A DNA stretch of 64,000 nt, taken from positions 1,364,001 through 1,428,000 of the forward strand of contig NZ_JAEKFI010000001.1 of assembly GCF_016650635.1 (NCBI RefSeq). Reading direction: 5' to 3'. A program made the position numbers and the translations under genes. The stretch's first letter is position 1; every line of letters begins with the position of its first letter. The notes beneath the pieces are model-generated. The model saw only the letters and a program-made list of their open reading frames with translations. It made no database searches and was not told the origin of the DNA. The stretch is from Pseudomonas sp. TH43 (GTDB lineage: Bacteria; Pseudomonadota; Gammaproteobacteria; Pseudomonadales; Pseudomonadaceae). This document shows positions 8,357 through 17,650 of this stretch, one piece after another.

Positions 8357-10084
8357 TCATATCTGCACCCCGACACGCATCAGCCAGGTTTCTGGCTCGT
8401 GCTGCAAGCCGTTCGGGGTGTTGAGGGCGCGCTGGTAATCGACGTCGACTTGCAGGTTCTTCCAGCCCAGATTGAGGCCGAGACTGGCACCACTCAGGCG
8501 TTGGCCCTGAGCGCCGTGATCAGCCTTGATCCAGCCATGGTCGAGGCCCACACGCGGGGTGATCTGTACCGGCCAATCACTGCGCAGCGGCAAGCGCAAG
8601 GTGTTGCGCCAGATCGCTCCGCTGGCGCCCGAGGCGCTGCTGACCCGATAGCCGCGTACCGCCGAATCGTCGGTGCCAAGCAATTGTTCGATGGCCGGCA
8701 ACGGGTCGGGGCTGTATTGCAGATTGAGTTGGCTCTGCCACTGCCAGGTCTGCGCACCGAACTGGCCGTTGCGCCACTGACTGAGGCCGGCGCGGTACTT
8801 GCGGAACTGTGCCTTGGGCAAGTTGTTGATCGACTGTTGCGAATCATCGTCGGCACCGAACCAACGCAGGCCTTGAGCGTAATTGATGTCCAGGTTCCAC
8901 ACCGCGCGGTCGAGCCAGAACAGATTGAGCCCGGCCTCGGCCACGGTCAGGGTCGGGCTCTGAATGCCCAGCCGAACATTTTCCAGATAGCTGTCGACGT
9001 CCTTGTGTGCCAATTGCAGGTTGGCGCTGAGCTGGCGGCTCTGGTCGCGCCACAACACGCGGTCGGCGCGCAGGCTGAGCTGGTCGGTGATGCCGGCGCT
9101 GTGAAAGGTAATGCTCGGCAACTTGAACGGTGCGCGGTATTCGGCATGGCTGGCGAATACGCTATAGGTCCAGTAACCGTAGGGGATCGCGTAATACAGG
9201 CTGGCGTTGCGGCTGTAGCGATCGCCCTGATTGAGCGTGTCACTGGCGCTGACGCTCAGCAGGTCATTGAGTTGCAACGGGCTGTCGAGGCTCAGGCTGA
9301 CGGTGTCGCGATCACGGCCGGTGCTGGCGCTGCCGAGGTTATCGAAACCCGCGTTCAGGGCCCAGCGCGACGGCGTAGCACCACGACTGCGCAGGATGAT
9401 TCGCGAGGCGCCGGGTTGGCTGCCGGGAGCGATGTCGGCGGTGAGATCGACCGAGCGCAAGCGGTTCAACTGATCGAGGCCCTGCTCCAGATCGCGCAGG
9501 TTCAGCGGTTCACCGAGCATGTTGGGGAACGCCCCGCCAAGGGACACTGGCAGGCTCTGATCGGCCAGTTCGATGGACTCGATGTAGCCTTCGTCCACCC
9601 GAATATCCAGCGACTGCCCCGCCGCCGGGGCGCTGACCAGGTACGGCCGGCTGGCAATGTAGCCCTGCTCGACGTAGATCGCGGTGATGGTCGCCAGCAG
9701 ATGATTGATCTGGCCGACGCCCATGCACGGCGCCAGCAGCGGTTTGATTCGCGCGTTGAGTTTGTCGCTGTCGATCAAGGTGACGCCGCCGATGCGCGTA
9801 CCGCTCAATGGCCAGCAACGCTCATCGGCGGCAACGGTGGCCGGGGTCGCCGGAGTGACGGGCGCCGCACCGAACGCGCCGCGCTCCAGTTGCCGGCGGC
9901 GCTGTTCCAGTTGCAGCTCTTGCAGATCGCGCTGCTGTTGTTGTTGCTGGCGCAGCACCTCCTGACCCGGCGCAGAAGGTTCGGCAGCTTCAATCGAGGA
10001 GGCACACACACTCAACACAAAGGCCGCCAACAGCGGGCAACGCGTGAAACGACGACGAAAAACAACGCGAAACGGATACGGCAC
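8357..10084 (-). CDS. Two-partner secretion outer-membrane transporter TpsB (ShlB/FhaC family)
   Basis: Omp85-superfamily barrel that exports the neighbouring TpsA; 575 residues. The start is GTG 10084 with AAGGAAG upstream. The signal peptide ends near residue 34 (SIEAA). A Gln-rich coiled segment (residues about 45 to 70) precedes two POTRA domains. The 16-strand barrel contains VRGYRVSSASG, the conserved VRGY of loop 6. The gene ends 113 bp before tpsA begins, so the order tpsB-tpsA suggests one operon. Confidence 0.92.
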   Translation of the reverse strand: MPYPFRVVFRRRFTRCPLLAAFVLSVCASSIEAAEPSAPGQEVLRQQQQQQRDLQELQLEQRRRQLERGAFGAAPVTPATPATVAADERCWPLSGTRIGGVTLIDSDKLNARIKPLLAPCMGVGQINHLLATITAIYVEQGYIASRPYLVSAPAAGQSLDIRVDEGYIESIELADQSLPVSLGGAFPNMLGEPLNLRDLEQGLDQLNRLRSVDLTADIAPGSQPGASRIILRSRGATPSRWALNAGFDNLGSASTGRDRDTVSLSLDSPLQLNDLLSVSASDTLNQGDRYSRNASLYYAIPYGYWTYSVFASHAEYRAPFKLPSITFHSAGITDQLSLRADRVLWRDQSRQLSANLQLAHKDVDSYLENVRLGIQSPTLTVAEAGLNLFWLDRAVWNLDINYAQGLRWFGADDDSQQSINNLPKAQFRKYRAGLSQWRNGQFGAQTWQWQSQLNLQYSPDPLPAIEQLLGTDDSAVRGYRVSSASGASGAIWRNTLRLPLRSDWPVQITPRVGLDHGWIKADHGAQGQRLSGASLGLNLGWKNLQVDVDYQRALNTPNGLQHEPETWLMRVGVQI

Positions 10085-10505
10085 GCAACTTCCTTGCGAT
10101 CATCAAATGGCGTAATGCCATGTCATCAATAATCGTGATAGTCGGAGCCCTCCTACACAAATGCAAGACGCTTCCTACAGTGCTTACATTTCTTAAACAA
10201 TTGCTTTCACAGGCTTTATTGCCCGCAACAAGGCCACGGCGCTGCACCCTATCAGGGTTTCCCCGAGGGCCCGAGACCCACCGGCGAGCATCAATCCCGC
10301 GCCAAATAAGCTGCATTGGCGCAACCCTGCCGGCAACAAACGCTTGTTGCACCATGCTCCAAAACCTGAGCCCTGCGCGCGAATCGTGCCGCTGCAGCGG
10401 CTCAAGCAAGCAACTGACGACCGGCGATATAAATAAATTGCCAGCAAATATTACCTGCGTCATATTACGTCCGTAATAACGACTCGTTTCCGCAGGTATT
10501 ACGCC
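10085..10505. other. Intergenic region between tpsB and the export pump
   Basis: About 420 bp between divergent genes with no convincing coding sequence. It should hold both promoters. The last 60 bp carry the nested inverted repeats described separately. Confidence 0.6.
10452..10498 (+). promoter_or_regulatory. Nested inverted repeats covering the emrA ribosome site
   Basis: An outer arm TACCTGCG (10452..10459) pairs with CGCAGGTA (10491..10498). Between them lies TATTACGTCCGTAATA (10463..10478), itself a 7-bp inverted repeat. The right outer arm contains the probable ribosome site (CAGG) of the gene starting at 10506. It could be a translational hairpin or a double operator for an unidentified regulator. 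Confidence 0.5.
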
Positions 10506-11624
10506 ATGACCAGCATGCCCACCCTCGAACCCGATCTCGCTGTTGCGGCCAAGACCCGACCTCCCCTGCTTAAACGCCTGCTGATTGCCGCCGCCGTTTT
10601 GATCGCGTTGATCTTCGCCGCTGTGTACGCCGTGCATTGGTGGGGCACCGGGCGTTTTCTCGAAGAAACCGACGATGCCTACATCGGCGGCGACGTCACG
10701 GTGATCGAACCGAAAGTCGCCGGTTACATCGACGAAGTGCTGGTCAGCGACAACCAGTCGGTGAAGGCCGGAGATGTGCTGATTCGCCTCGACGCTCGTG
10801 ACTATCGCGCCAATCTGGCCAAGGCTGAAGGTGCGGTCGCGGCCGAAGAAGCGCTGCTGGCCAACCTCGACGCCACACAACAATTGCAGCAAGCCGTGAT
10901 CGGTCAGGCCCGTGCCGGTATTGATGCGGCGGGTGCCGAAACCTCTCGCTCGCGCGATGACAATGCTCGCTACAAACGCTTGGTGACGACCAATGCCGTG
11001 TCAGTCGAAAGCGCGCAACGTGCCGACGCCACGTTTAAAACCGCGCAAGCGCTGAGCGCCCGCGCTCAGGCCGAACTGCTGGCCGCGCAACGCCAACTGG
11101 CAGTGATAGATACACAGAAACAACAGGCCCGCGCCGCCCTCCAGCAAGCCCGCGCCGAGCGAGACCTGGCGCAGTTGAATCTCGGCTATACCGAACTGCG
11201 CGCCCCGGTCGACGGCGTGATCGGCAACCGCCGCGCACGGGTCGGCGCCTATGCGCAGGCGGGTTCGCAGCAACTCTCTGTGGTGCCGGCCAGCGGCTTG
11301 TGGGTCGATGCCAACTTCAAGGAAGACCAACTGGCGCGGATGAAACCCGGGCAACGCGTGAGCATCCGCGCCGACGTGCTGTCCGGGCAGGAATTCCACG
11401 GTCGTCTCGACAGCCTGGCCCCGGCCACCGGCTCGCAATTCAGCGTGCTGCCGCCAGAAAACGCCACCGGCAACTTCACCAAAATCGTTCAGCGTGTACC
11501 GGTGCGCATCCTCCTCGATCCGGCCGATGGCGTGCTCGGTCACTTGCGCCCAGGGCTGTCGGTGACCGCTGAAGTCGACACCCGCGCCCAGCCTGAAACC
11601 AGCGCCGTGGCTGTCGCGCCATGA
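10506..11624 (+). CDS. Membrane fusion protein of an export pump, EmrA/HlyD family
   Basis: A 372-residue periplasmic adaptor linking an inner-membrane MFS pump to an outer-membrane channel. One N-terminal membrane helix covers about residues 22 to 42. Next comes the lipoyl half-motif (ETDDAYIGGDVTVIEPKVAGYIDEV), typical of EmrA. A coiled-coil hairpin rich in Ala, Gln and Arg follows, then the second lipoyl half (LRAPVDGVIGNRRARVGAYAQ) and a beta-barrel. Its stop overlaps the next start (ATGA at 11621..11624), so the two are translationally coupled. Substrate unknown. Confidence 0.9.
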   Translation: MTSMPTLEPDLAVAAKTRPPLLKRLLIAAAVLIALIFAAVYAVHWWGTGRFLEETDDAYIGGDVTVIEPKVAGYIDEVLVSDNQSVKAGDVLIRLDARDYRANLAKAEGAVAAEEALLANLDATQQLQQAVIGQARAGIDAAGAETSRSRDDNARYKRLVTTNAVSVESAQRADATFKTAQALSARAQAELLAAQRQLAVIDTQKQQARAALQQARAERDLAQLNLGYTELRAPVDGVIGNRRARVGAYAQAGSQQLSVVPASGLWVDANFKEDQLARMKPGQRVSIRADVLSGQEFHGRLDSLAPATGSQFSVLPPENATGNFTKIVQRVPVRILLDPADGVLGHLRPGLSVTAEVDTRAQPETSAVAVAP

Positions 11625-13213
11625 GCGCCACCCTCACCGCCCCTGCGCAACCGTTCAACGCGGCGGACATGGCGACCGCGACCAAGGTGTTCGCCTTTGC
11701 GACCATGTGCATCGGCATGTTCATCGCCCTGCTCGACATTCAGATCGTCTCCGCGTCGTTGCGCGACATCGGCGGTGGATTGTCTGCCGGCACCGACGAA
11801 ACCGCGTGGGTACAGACCAGTTACCTGATCGCCGAAATCATCGTGATTCCGCTGTCGGGCTGGCTGTCGCGAGTGTTTTCGACGCGTTGGTTGTTCTGCG
11901 CCTCGGCGGTCGGTTTTACCCTTGCGAGCCTGCTCTGCGGCATTGCCTGGAACATCCAGAGCATGATCGCTTTTCGCGCACTGCAAGGTTTTCTCGGCGG
12001 CTCGATGATTCCGCTGGTATTCACCACGGCGTTCTTTTTCTTTACCGGCAAACAACGGGTGATCGCGGCGGCGACCATCGGTGCGGTCGCGTCACTGGCG
12101 CCGACCATGGGCCCGGTGATCGGCGGCTGGATCACCGATGTATCGTCGTGGCACTGGCTGTTCTACATCAATCTGGTGCCGGGGATTTTCGTCGCCGTGG
12201 CGGTGCCGATGTTAGTGAAGATCGACCAGCCGGAGCTGTCGCTGCTCAAGGGCGCGGACTATCTGAGTATGGTGTTTCTCGCGCTGTTTCTCGGCTGCCT
12301 CGAATACACCCTCGAAGAAGGCCCGCGCTGGAACTGGTTCAGCGACAGCACGATCCTCACCACTGCGTGGATCAGTGGCCTGGCAGGTCTGGCGTTTATT
12401 GGCCGGACATTGTCCGTGGCCAATCCGATTGTGGATTTGCGCGCATTGAAGGACCGCAATTTTGCCCTCGGCTGCTTCTTCTCGTTTGTCACCGGCATCG
12501 GCCTGTTCGCAACGATTTACCTGACGCCGCTGTTTCTCGGCCGGGTGCGCGGTTACAGCGCGCTGGACATTGGCCTGGCGGTTTTCTCCACCGGGGTGTT
12601 CCAGATCATGGCGATTCCGCTGTACGCCTTTCTGGCCAATCGCATCGATTTGCGCTGGATCATGATGGTCGGGCTGGGCTTGTTCGCGGTGTCGATGTGG
12701 GAGTTCAGCCCGATCACCCACGACTGGGGCGCGGGGCAATTAATGCTACCGCAAGCGCTGCGTGGGATTGCTCAGCAACTGGCCGTACCGCCGGCCGTGA
12801 CGTTGACCCTGGGTGGGCTCGCACCGGCGCGGCTCAAGCATGCATCGGGGCTGTTCAACCTGATGCGTAACCTCGGTGGGGCGATTGGCATTGCTGCGTG
12901 CGCCACCATTCTCAATGACCGCACCAACCTGCACTTCACGCGATTGGCCGAGCATTTGAACAGCAGCAATGAGGCGATGAATCAGTGGCTGGAGCAGGTC
13001 GGCGGCAACCTCGCCGCGCTGGGCCAGAGCGGCGATGTCGGCGTCACCGCCGGTCTGCATCAGCTGTGGTTGCTGACCTATCGCGAGGCGCAAACCCAGA
13101 CTTACGGCGATACGTTTCTGATGATCATGGTGTGCTTCGTCATCGCCACGGCGATGGTGCCCTTGATGCGCAAGGTGCAACCACCGCCAGGGCCGAGTGC
13201 TGACGCCCATTGA
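11621..13213 (+). CDS. MFS drug transporter, EmrB/QacA (DHA2) family
   Basis: A 530-residue proton-driven exporter with about 14 membrane helices. The family motif in helix 1 is LLDIQIVSASLRDIGGGLSA, followed by ETAWVQTSYLIAEIIVIPLSGWL and an RALQGFLGGSMIPL segment. It forms a tripartite pump with the preceding adaptor. No outer-membrane factor is encoded beside it, so it probably borrows a TolC-type channel from elsewhere. Confidence 0.92.
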   Translation: MSATLTAPAQPFNAADMATATKVFAFATMCIGMFIALLDIQIVSASLRDIGGGLSAGTDETAWVQTSYLIAEIIVIPLSGWLSRVFSTRWLFCASAVGFTLASLLCGIAWNIQSMIAFRALQGFLGGSMIPLVFTTAFFFFTGKQRVIAAATIGAVASLAPTMGPVIGGWITDVSSWHWLFYINLVPGIFVAVAVPMLVKIDQPELSLLKGADYLSMVFLALFLGCLEYTLEEGPRWNWFSDSTILTTAWISGLAGLAFIGRTLSVANPIVDLRALKDRNFALGCFFSFVTGIGLFATIYLTPLFLGRVRGYSALDIGLAVFSTGVFQIMAIPLYAFLANRIDLRWIMMVGLGLFAVSMWEFSPITHDWGAGQLMLPQALRGIAQQLAVPPAVTLTLGGLAPARLKHASGLFNLMRNLGGAIGIAACATILNDRTNLHFTRLAEHLNSSNEAMNQWLEQVGGNLAALGQSGDVGVTAGLHQLWLLTYREAQTQTYGDTFLMIMVCFVIATAMVPLMRKVQPPPGPSADAH

Positions 13214-13226
13214 CGCTTGTGACTCT

Positions 13227-13325
13227 CGTAGGCGCTGTCGAGTGCAACGAGGCTGCGATCTTTTGATCTTGGGTTTTAGCAAGCCAGATCAACAGATCGC
13301 AGCCTCCGGCAGCTATCTACAGGGG
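13227..13325. repeat. Inverted REP-type pair
   Basis: Arms containing GGCTGCGATCTTTTGATC and AGATCGCAGCCTCCGGCAGC face each other between two converging genes. It may serve as a bidirectional terminator. Confidence 0.6.
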
Positions 13326-13329
13326 TGGG

Positions 13330-13770
13330 TCAGGCCTGTGGGGTTTTGCGGAAGCCGACGGCCAGGCGGTTCCAGCTGTTGATGGTGCTGATGGCGACGG
13401 TCAGGTCGACCATTTCCTTGGGGCTGAACTGCGCGGCGACAACTTCGTAGTCTTCGTCCGGGGCGTGGGTCAGGCTCAGTTGGGTCAGGGACTCGGTCCA
13501 CAGCAATGCGGCGCGTTCACGGTCGCTGAAAAACGGTGCTTCGCGCCATGCCGTCACGGCGAACAGGCGGCGTGGCGTCTCGCCGCCCTTGATTGCGTCG
13601 GCGGTGTGCATGTCGATGCAGAACGCACAGCCGTTGATTTGCGAAGCGCGCAGTTTGACCAGCTCAACCAAAGTCTTTTCCAGCGGCAGTTTGGAGACCG
13701 CCGTTTCCAGCGCGATCATGGCTTTCAGAGCGTCAGGGGAAGCGGTGTAGAAATCGGTACGAGCTTTCAT
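13330..13770 (-). CDS. Carboxymuconolactone decarboxylase / AhpD-like alkylhydroperoxidase
   Basis: A 146-residue protein of the CMD superfamily. The redox motif is CAFCIDMH at about residues 52 to 59, the two Cys and a His expected for an AhpD-type peroxidase. ELVKLRASQINGC upstream is also typical. GGAAA lies upstream of the ATG. It is a single gene facing the pump operon. The substrate is unknown, and stress protection is the usual assumption for this family. Confidence 0.88.
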   Translation of the reverse strand: MKARTDFYTASPDALKAMIALETAVSKLPLEKTLVELVKLRASQINGCAFCIDMHTADAIKGGETPRRLFAVTAWREAPFFSDRERAALLWTESLTQLSLTHAPDEDYEVVAAQFSPKEMVDLTVAISTINSWNRLAVGFRKTPQA

Positions 13771-13956
13771 GGTGGGTTTCCGGGGCGAGTGAATGTGTGA
13801 CTACGTTAGTCCTCACCTCGGGTTCATCAAATAGCCAATATTGCCGAAGATCAGGAGGCCACTCGCGAACACCCGCGACCGCTCGTCAGCCGACCGGCAC
13901 CAAGGGTTCTGCGCGTCAGACCAATATCAGGTAAATCCCCTTTCTGGAGACGTACC

Positions 13957-14256
13957 ATGATGACGCGCAAACTCACCTCGATATTGCTCGCCGGCCTGCT
14001 GGCTACGGCATCGGCCGCCAGCTTCGCCGCCAATGACGGCGCTGATGCGACCGGCACCAAATCCGGCGCAACCAGCGGCTCGACCATGCCGCCGGACAAC
14101 ACCCCCGGTGCACCATCGGGTGGTAACAGTTCCGACGGCGCCGGTTCCGGCACTGGCACCAATGGCGGCGCCAGCGGCTCAGGTTCGGGGGCGGGTGGCG
14201 GCACCGGTTCGGCCGGCGGTGGCACTGGCGGTGCAGGCGGTGGCACGGGTGGCTGA
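13957..14256 (+). CDS. Small glycine/serine-rich secreted protein
   Basis: 99 residues with a clear signal peptide (MMTRKLTSILLAGLLATASA, cleavage after SFA near residue 25). The mature part is almost wholly Gly, Ser, Thr and Ala, with GGGTGG-type repeats to the C-terminus. CTGGAG lies upstream of the start. No domain is recognisable; such low-complexity proteins are common in Pseudomonas and of unknown role. Confidence 0.75.
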   Translation: MMTRKLTSILLAGLLATASAASFAANDGADATGTKSGATSGSTMPPDNTPGAPSGGNSSDGAGSGTGTNGGASGSGSGAGGGTGSAGGGTGGAGGGTGG

Positions 14257-14287
14257 ACGAATAAGAGTCATCCGTGGTAATGCCTTC

Positions 14288-14380
14288 CTGTAGGAGTGAG
14301 TTTGCTCGCGATTGCGCAGTGTCAGTCACTGATGTGTTGAATGGGCTGACGCCATCGCGAGCAGGCTCGCTCCTACAGGG
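14288..14380. repeat. Inverted REP pair (REPIN)
   Basis: CTGTAGGAGTGAGTTTGCTC and GAGCAGGCTCGCTCCTACAG face each other around about 45 bp. It lies between converging genes. Confidence 0.75.
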
Positions 14381-14398
14381 GGTTATGTTGAGTTTTGA

Positions 14399-15970
14399 TC
14401 AGCGATCGGAGCGCAGCAGCTCGGCGATGCCACCGTCCATCGACAACACCGCGGCGCGGTTACGCCCGGCATTTTTCGCTTGATACAACGCCGCATCGGC
14501 CCGCTGGATAAACACTTCCAGACTGTCATTGCCGCTCGGAATAAATGAATAACAACCCAGACTCACCGTCAGATAACCGGTCGGCGAGCCACTGTGCGCA
14601 ATGTGTTTGTCGATCACGCTGCGGCGAATCTGCCCGGCAATCGCCAAAGCACCGTTGATGTCGGTGTCCGGCAACAGCACCGCAAACTCTTCGCCACCGT
14701 AACGCACCGCCAGATCAGCCTTGCGCTGGCAACACGTCTTCACCACCTGCGCGACCTGCGTCAGGCAGTGATCGCCGGCCACATGCCCATAGGCATCGTT
14801 GTAGCGTTTGAAAAAATCGATATCGAGCATGATCAGACTGACCGGGCTGACCTGCCGCGCGCCCCGGGCAAACTCAATTTCCAGCGAACGCTCAAACAAG
14901 CGTCGATTCGCCAAGCCCGTGAGGCTGTCATGCGTCGCAATCTGCTCCAGCGCAAGCTGTGCCTTGCGCAGGTTCTTCTCGATCCGCTCGCCGTTGCGCA
15001 CCTGATGAATGAACACCCAGCCGAACAGACCGACACCGAGGATCAGCAGCGCAACGATCACACTGGACTGAAACGCGCGCGCGTACCAACCCTTGAGAAT
15101 GGTGTTTTGCGAGGTTGCAGCGGACACCACCAGCGGATACGAGGCCAATTGCCGATAGCCATACAAACGCGTAACACCATCGACCACCGAACTGATCATC
15201 GCTGTGCCGGCCGTGGCTTCGGGCAGCAACTTGCGATAAATCCTGCCATTGGCCAACGAACTACCGATCAGGTTTTCTTCGAACGGGCGACGCGCCAGCA
15301 GCGTGCCGTCGGTCAAACCGAGGAACATGATGCCGTCGTCATCGAGGCTGAAGCTCTTAAAAAACTGGTCGAAATACGACATCTTGATCCCGGCCATCAA
15401 CACGCCCTGGAAGTTGCCGGCGCGGTCGTTGATACGTTTCGAGATCGGAATGATCCACTCGCCGTTCTCACGGCTGCGGATCGCCGGGCCAATGTGCGCC
15501 ACGGTCGAGACGTTCTGCTGATGGAACTTGAAGTATTCGCGGTCGGCCACGCCGTTGCCGTGAGGCAAGTCCGAGTAGGACGTAATCACCCACTGGCCCT
15601 TGTTGTCGAACAGGAACATGCCGTGCAACTGCTCGAGTTGCTGCACTCGACGGGCGAAGGTTTTCTGCAAACGCGGCCGTTGTGCGGCGCCGTAACCATC
15701 GTCCTCGACCCAGTCGACCAGACTGGTCAGCACCAGATCCGCCGCCAGAAACGTGTCTTCGGCCTGCTGCGCCATCGCCCGCGTCAGGTTGCTCGATGCC
15801 ACCTGCGCCACCGCCAGATCCTGGCGCCGCGACTGCTCCAGTTGCAGGTACAGCAAACCAAACAGGCACAGACACACCGCGACGATGAACAACGCCGCGG
15901 CTTTGCGCAGCGGCAGCCGTTTAAGGGAGCCTCCGGGAGCCTGGTGCGGATCGTGAATGGGGATTGGCAA
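14399..15970 (-). CDS. Membrane-bound diguanylate cyclase with periplasmic dCache-type sensor
   Basis: Makes cyclic di-GMP; 523 residues. The start is TTG 15970 with AGGA 7 nt upstream; no better ATG fits. Helix 1 lies near residues 25 to 45, a large periplasmic sensor (about 46 to 300, with DREYFKFH and GPAIRSRENGEWIIPISKR typical of dCache) follows, and helix 2 near 305 to 330. The GGDEF domain has DSLTGLANRR, LDIDFFKRYND and the active site YGGEEFA. An inhibitory I-site RKAD lies five residues before GGEEF, so product feedback is likely. The ligand is unknown. Confidence 0.92.
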   Translation of the reverse strand: MPIPIHDPHQAPGGSLKRLPLRKAAALFIVAVCLCLFGLLYLQLEQSRRQDLAVAQVASSNLTRAMAQQAEDTFLAADLVLTSLVDWVEDDGYGAAQRPRLQKTFARRVQQLEQLHGMFLFDNKGQWVITSYSDLPHGNGVADREYFKFHQQNVSTVAHIGPAIRSRENGEWIIPISKRINDRAGNFQGVLMAGIKMSYFDQFFKSFSLDDDGIMFLGLTDGTLLARRPFEENLIGSSLANGRIYRKLLPEATAGTAMISSVVDGVTRLYGYRQLASYPLVVSAATSQNTILKGWYARAFQSSVIVALLILGVGLFGWVFIHQVRNGERIEKNLRKAQLALEQIATHDSLTGLANRRLFERSLEIEFARGARQVSPVSLIMLDIDFFKRYNDAYGHVAGDHCLTQVAQVVKTCCQRKADLAVRYGGEEFAVLLPDTDINGALAIAGQIRRSVIDKHIAHSGSPTGYLTVSLGCYSFIPSGNDSLEVFIQRADAALYQAKNAGRNRAAVLSMDGGIAELLRSDR

Positions 15971-16342
15971 AAGCGTGTCCTGAGCAGGTACGACAAGGGC
16001 AAAGGCCCGAAACCCTTAGTTTTTGTGAGCGTAGTTCACCGAGATGCACCGGGCAAACGCCAGCGGCCCGCCAAGTTGTATCGGCGCGCGGCGAATTTGG
16101 ATGATTGTTTGAAGAAAATATTTTCGAACGCCGTATAAACAGTCATAAACCGCACGAGCGCAGACGCGAAGTCTGCCGAACTCGAGACTCAGCAAGATCT
16201 GCAAAGATGCAAGCAACGCTAGCGTGATCAAGCCAGGCCGCCAAAACCCTGTGGCGAGGGACAAGCGCCCCTGCCACAGGTTCAGTCTTCAGTCTTCAGT
16301 CTTTTCAGCCTTTAGTGCTCAGCCGATTGGCTGTGGGCCATG
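15971..16342. other. Non-coding stretch with REP hairpin and 7-bp tandem repeat
   Basis: I find no gene here. A hairpin at 16248..16280 pairs CCTGTGGCGAGGG with CCCCTGCCACAGG. Immediately after it TTCAGTC occurs three times in tandem, then TTTT (16281..16306). Confidence 0.6.
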
Positions 16343-17008
16343 TCAGCGCGAAGGCGGCACACGGATATCGCCCGCCCGGCACTGGGTTTTCACGCCTTTG
16401 CCGCACGCGCCGAACTGCAGATCCTTGCCCATGCACACGCGCACTTCCGACAGTTCCGGGCCGCTGCATATCACTGCAATGCCGTTGGCCGGAATTCCCG
16501 GATTGGCCTTACGGAACAGGTCTGCAATCTCCTGCGCCTCGAAGTAGTACGAGGTGCTGAACGGTTGCAATTCATCAGGGATTTTCACCGCCGCGACGGC
16601 TTTATCCGCTTCGTCCAGATAGCCCATCGCGCCGAGGCCGCTGCACGTGCCGTGCTTGGACCATTCGTGATCAAGCAGTTTTTTGGTCGGGAACAACGTC
16701 AGGCCTTTTGCGGTTTCCGCTGCCGACAGCGTAGTCAGCGGCGGGCAGGATTCCGGCCAGCCACCACCGGCGTATTGCGGCCACAGGCCATGCAGGACAA
16801 AGCCATAGCCCTTGCTGGAACACTGCACATCGTCCTTGTGGGTCAGACAAAATGTCGGCGACCACGACAGCGTCAGCAAGTAGTAATCGAATACCCCCGC
16901 CACCGCTTCCGCTTGCACTTTGCTCGACTGCGATTGCCGCGCCGAACTCAAACCGATGCTACCGACCGTCAGCGCAATCACTGCCAAAATTGTAAACAGC
17001 TTTTTCAT
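16343..17008 (-). CDS. Secreted ribonuclease, T2 family
   Basis: A 221-residue endoribonuclease of the RNase I/T2 type, acting in the periplasm or outside the cell. AAGGAG precedes the ATG. The signal peptide ends near residue 23 (LSSA). Both catalytic segments are present: CAS1 FVLHGLWPQY and CAS2 HEWSKHGTC, each with its His. Several Cys pairs suggest disulfides. It is transcribed away from the gene at 17174, with a shared promoter region. Confidence 0.93.
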   Translation of the reverse strand: MKKLFTILAVIALTVGSIGLSSARQSQSSKVQAEAVAGVFDYYLLTLSWSPTFCLTHKDDVQCSSKGYGFVLHGLWPQYAGGGWPESCPPLTTLSAAETAKGLTLFPTKKLLDHEWSKHGTCSGLGAMGYLDEADKAVAAVKIPDELQPFSTSYYFEAQEIADLFRKANPGIPANGIAVICSGPELSEVRVCMGKDLQFGACGKGVKTQCRAGDIRVPPSR

Positions 17009-17173
17009 CTACCCGCTCCTTGGGACGCCTGCGTCCGTGGTTTTCGATCCTGACCAGTCTTGGTCAGAGGTGATTTGGACATGCTTGTGTTGCAAGTGCA
17101 TGACGCAAGGCAAGGCCCTACGCCGTTGAAAGGTCTACGATTAATAAGCAGACATCAAATACAGGGATCCGAA

Positions 17174-17644
17174 ATGAGTAAAGCAGACGAACTCGCCGCG
17201 AAGCTCAAGCAAACCCAACCTGCCCATGCGGACGCGGCGCTGGAGATCGATTGCTGGCCGGCGCAAGTGTATGCCCTTTACCACCGCATCGAAGGGTGGC
17301 TGCTACCGGTCACCGAAGTTGGCCTGAAAATCCGGCGTAATCCGACCCACGTTTGCGAAACATCGCCGGATGGCGAAGCGCATGATTACGCCATCGACCA
17401 ATTGGTCATCGAGGCGAATAACCAAAGCCTGACATTTGATCCCATCGCACGGTTTACCGAGGATGGCGCCGGACGGGTGCAAATCACCCTGCCGGACCGC
17501 AACACTTACCTGTTGCGAACTGTCGATGAACACCAAGAAAGCCACTGGTGGCTGCAGACCGTTGAAACCGGGCAACAACTGGATGCCATCGCGTTGACCG
17601 AAAATAACTTGCTGCAGGCGGTGCAGGAAGGTCTCGGTTTGTAG
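17174..17644 (+). CDS. Conserved hypothetical protein, 156 residues
   Basis: Starts at ATG 17174 with AGGG upstream (MSKADELAAKLKQTQPAHAD). It has no signal peptide or membrane helix and is rich in acidic residues. It reads like a small soluble folded protein. I do not recognise the family. It converges on the LysR gene. Confidence 0.7.
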   Translation: MSKADELAAKLKQTQPAHADAALEIDCWPAQVYALYHRIEGWLLPVTEVGLKIRRNPTHVCETSPDGEAHDYAIDQLVIEANNQSLTFDPIARFTEDGAGRVQITLPDRNTYLLRTVDEHQESHWWLQTVETGQQLDAIALTENNLLQAVQEGLGL

Positions 17645-17650
17645 GTGCGA

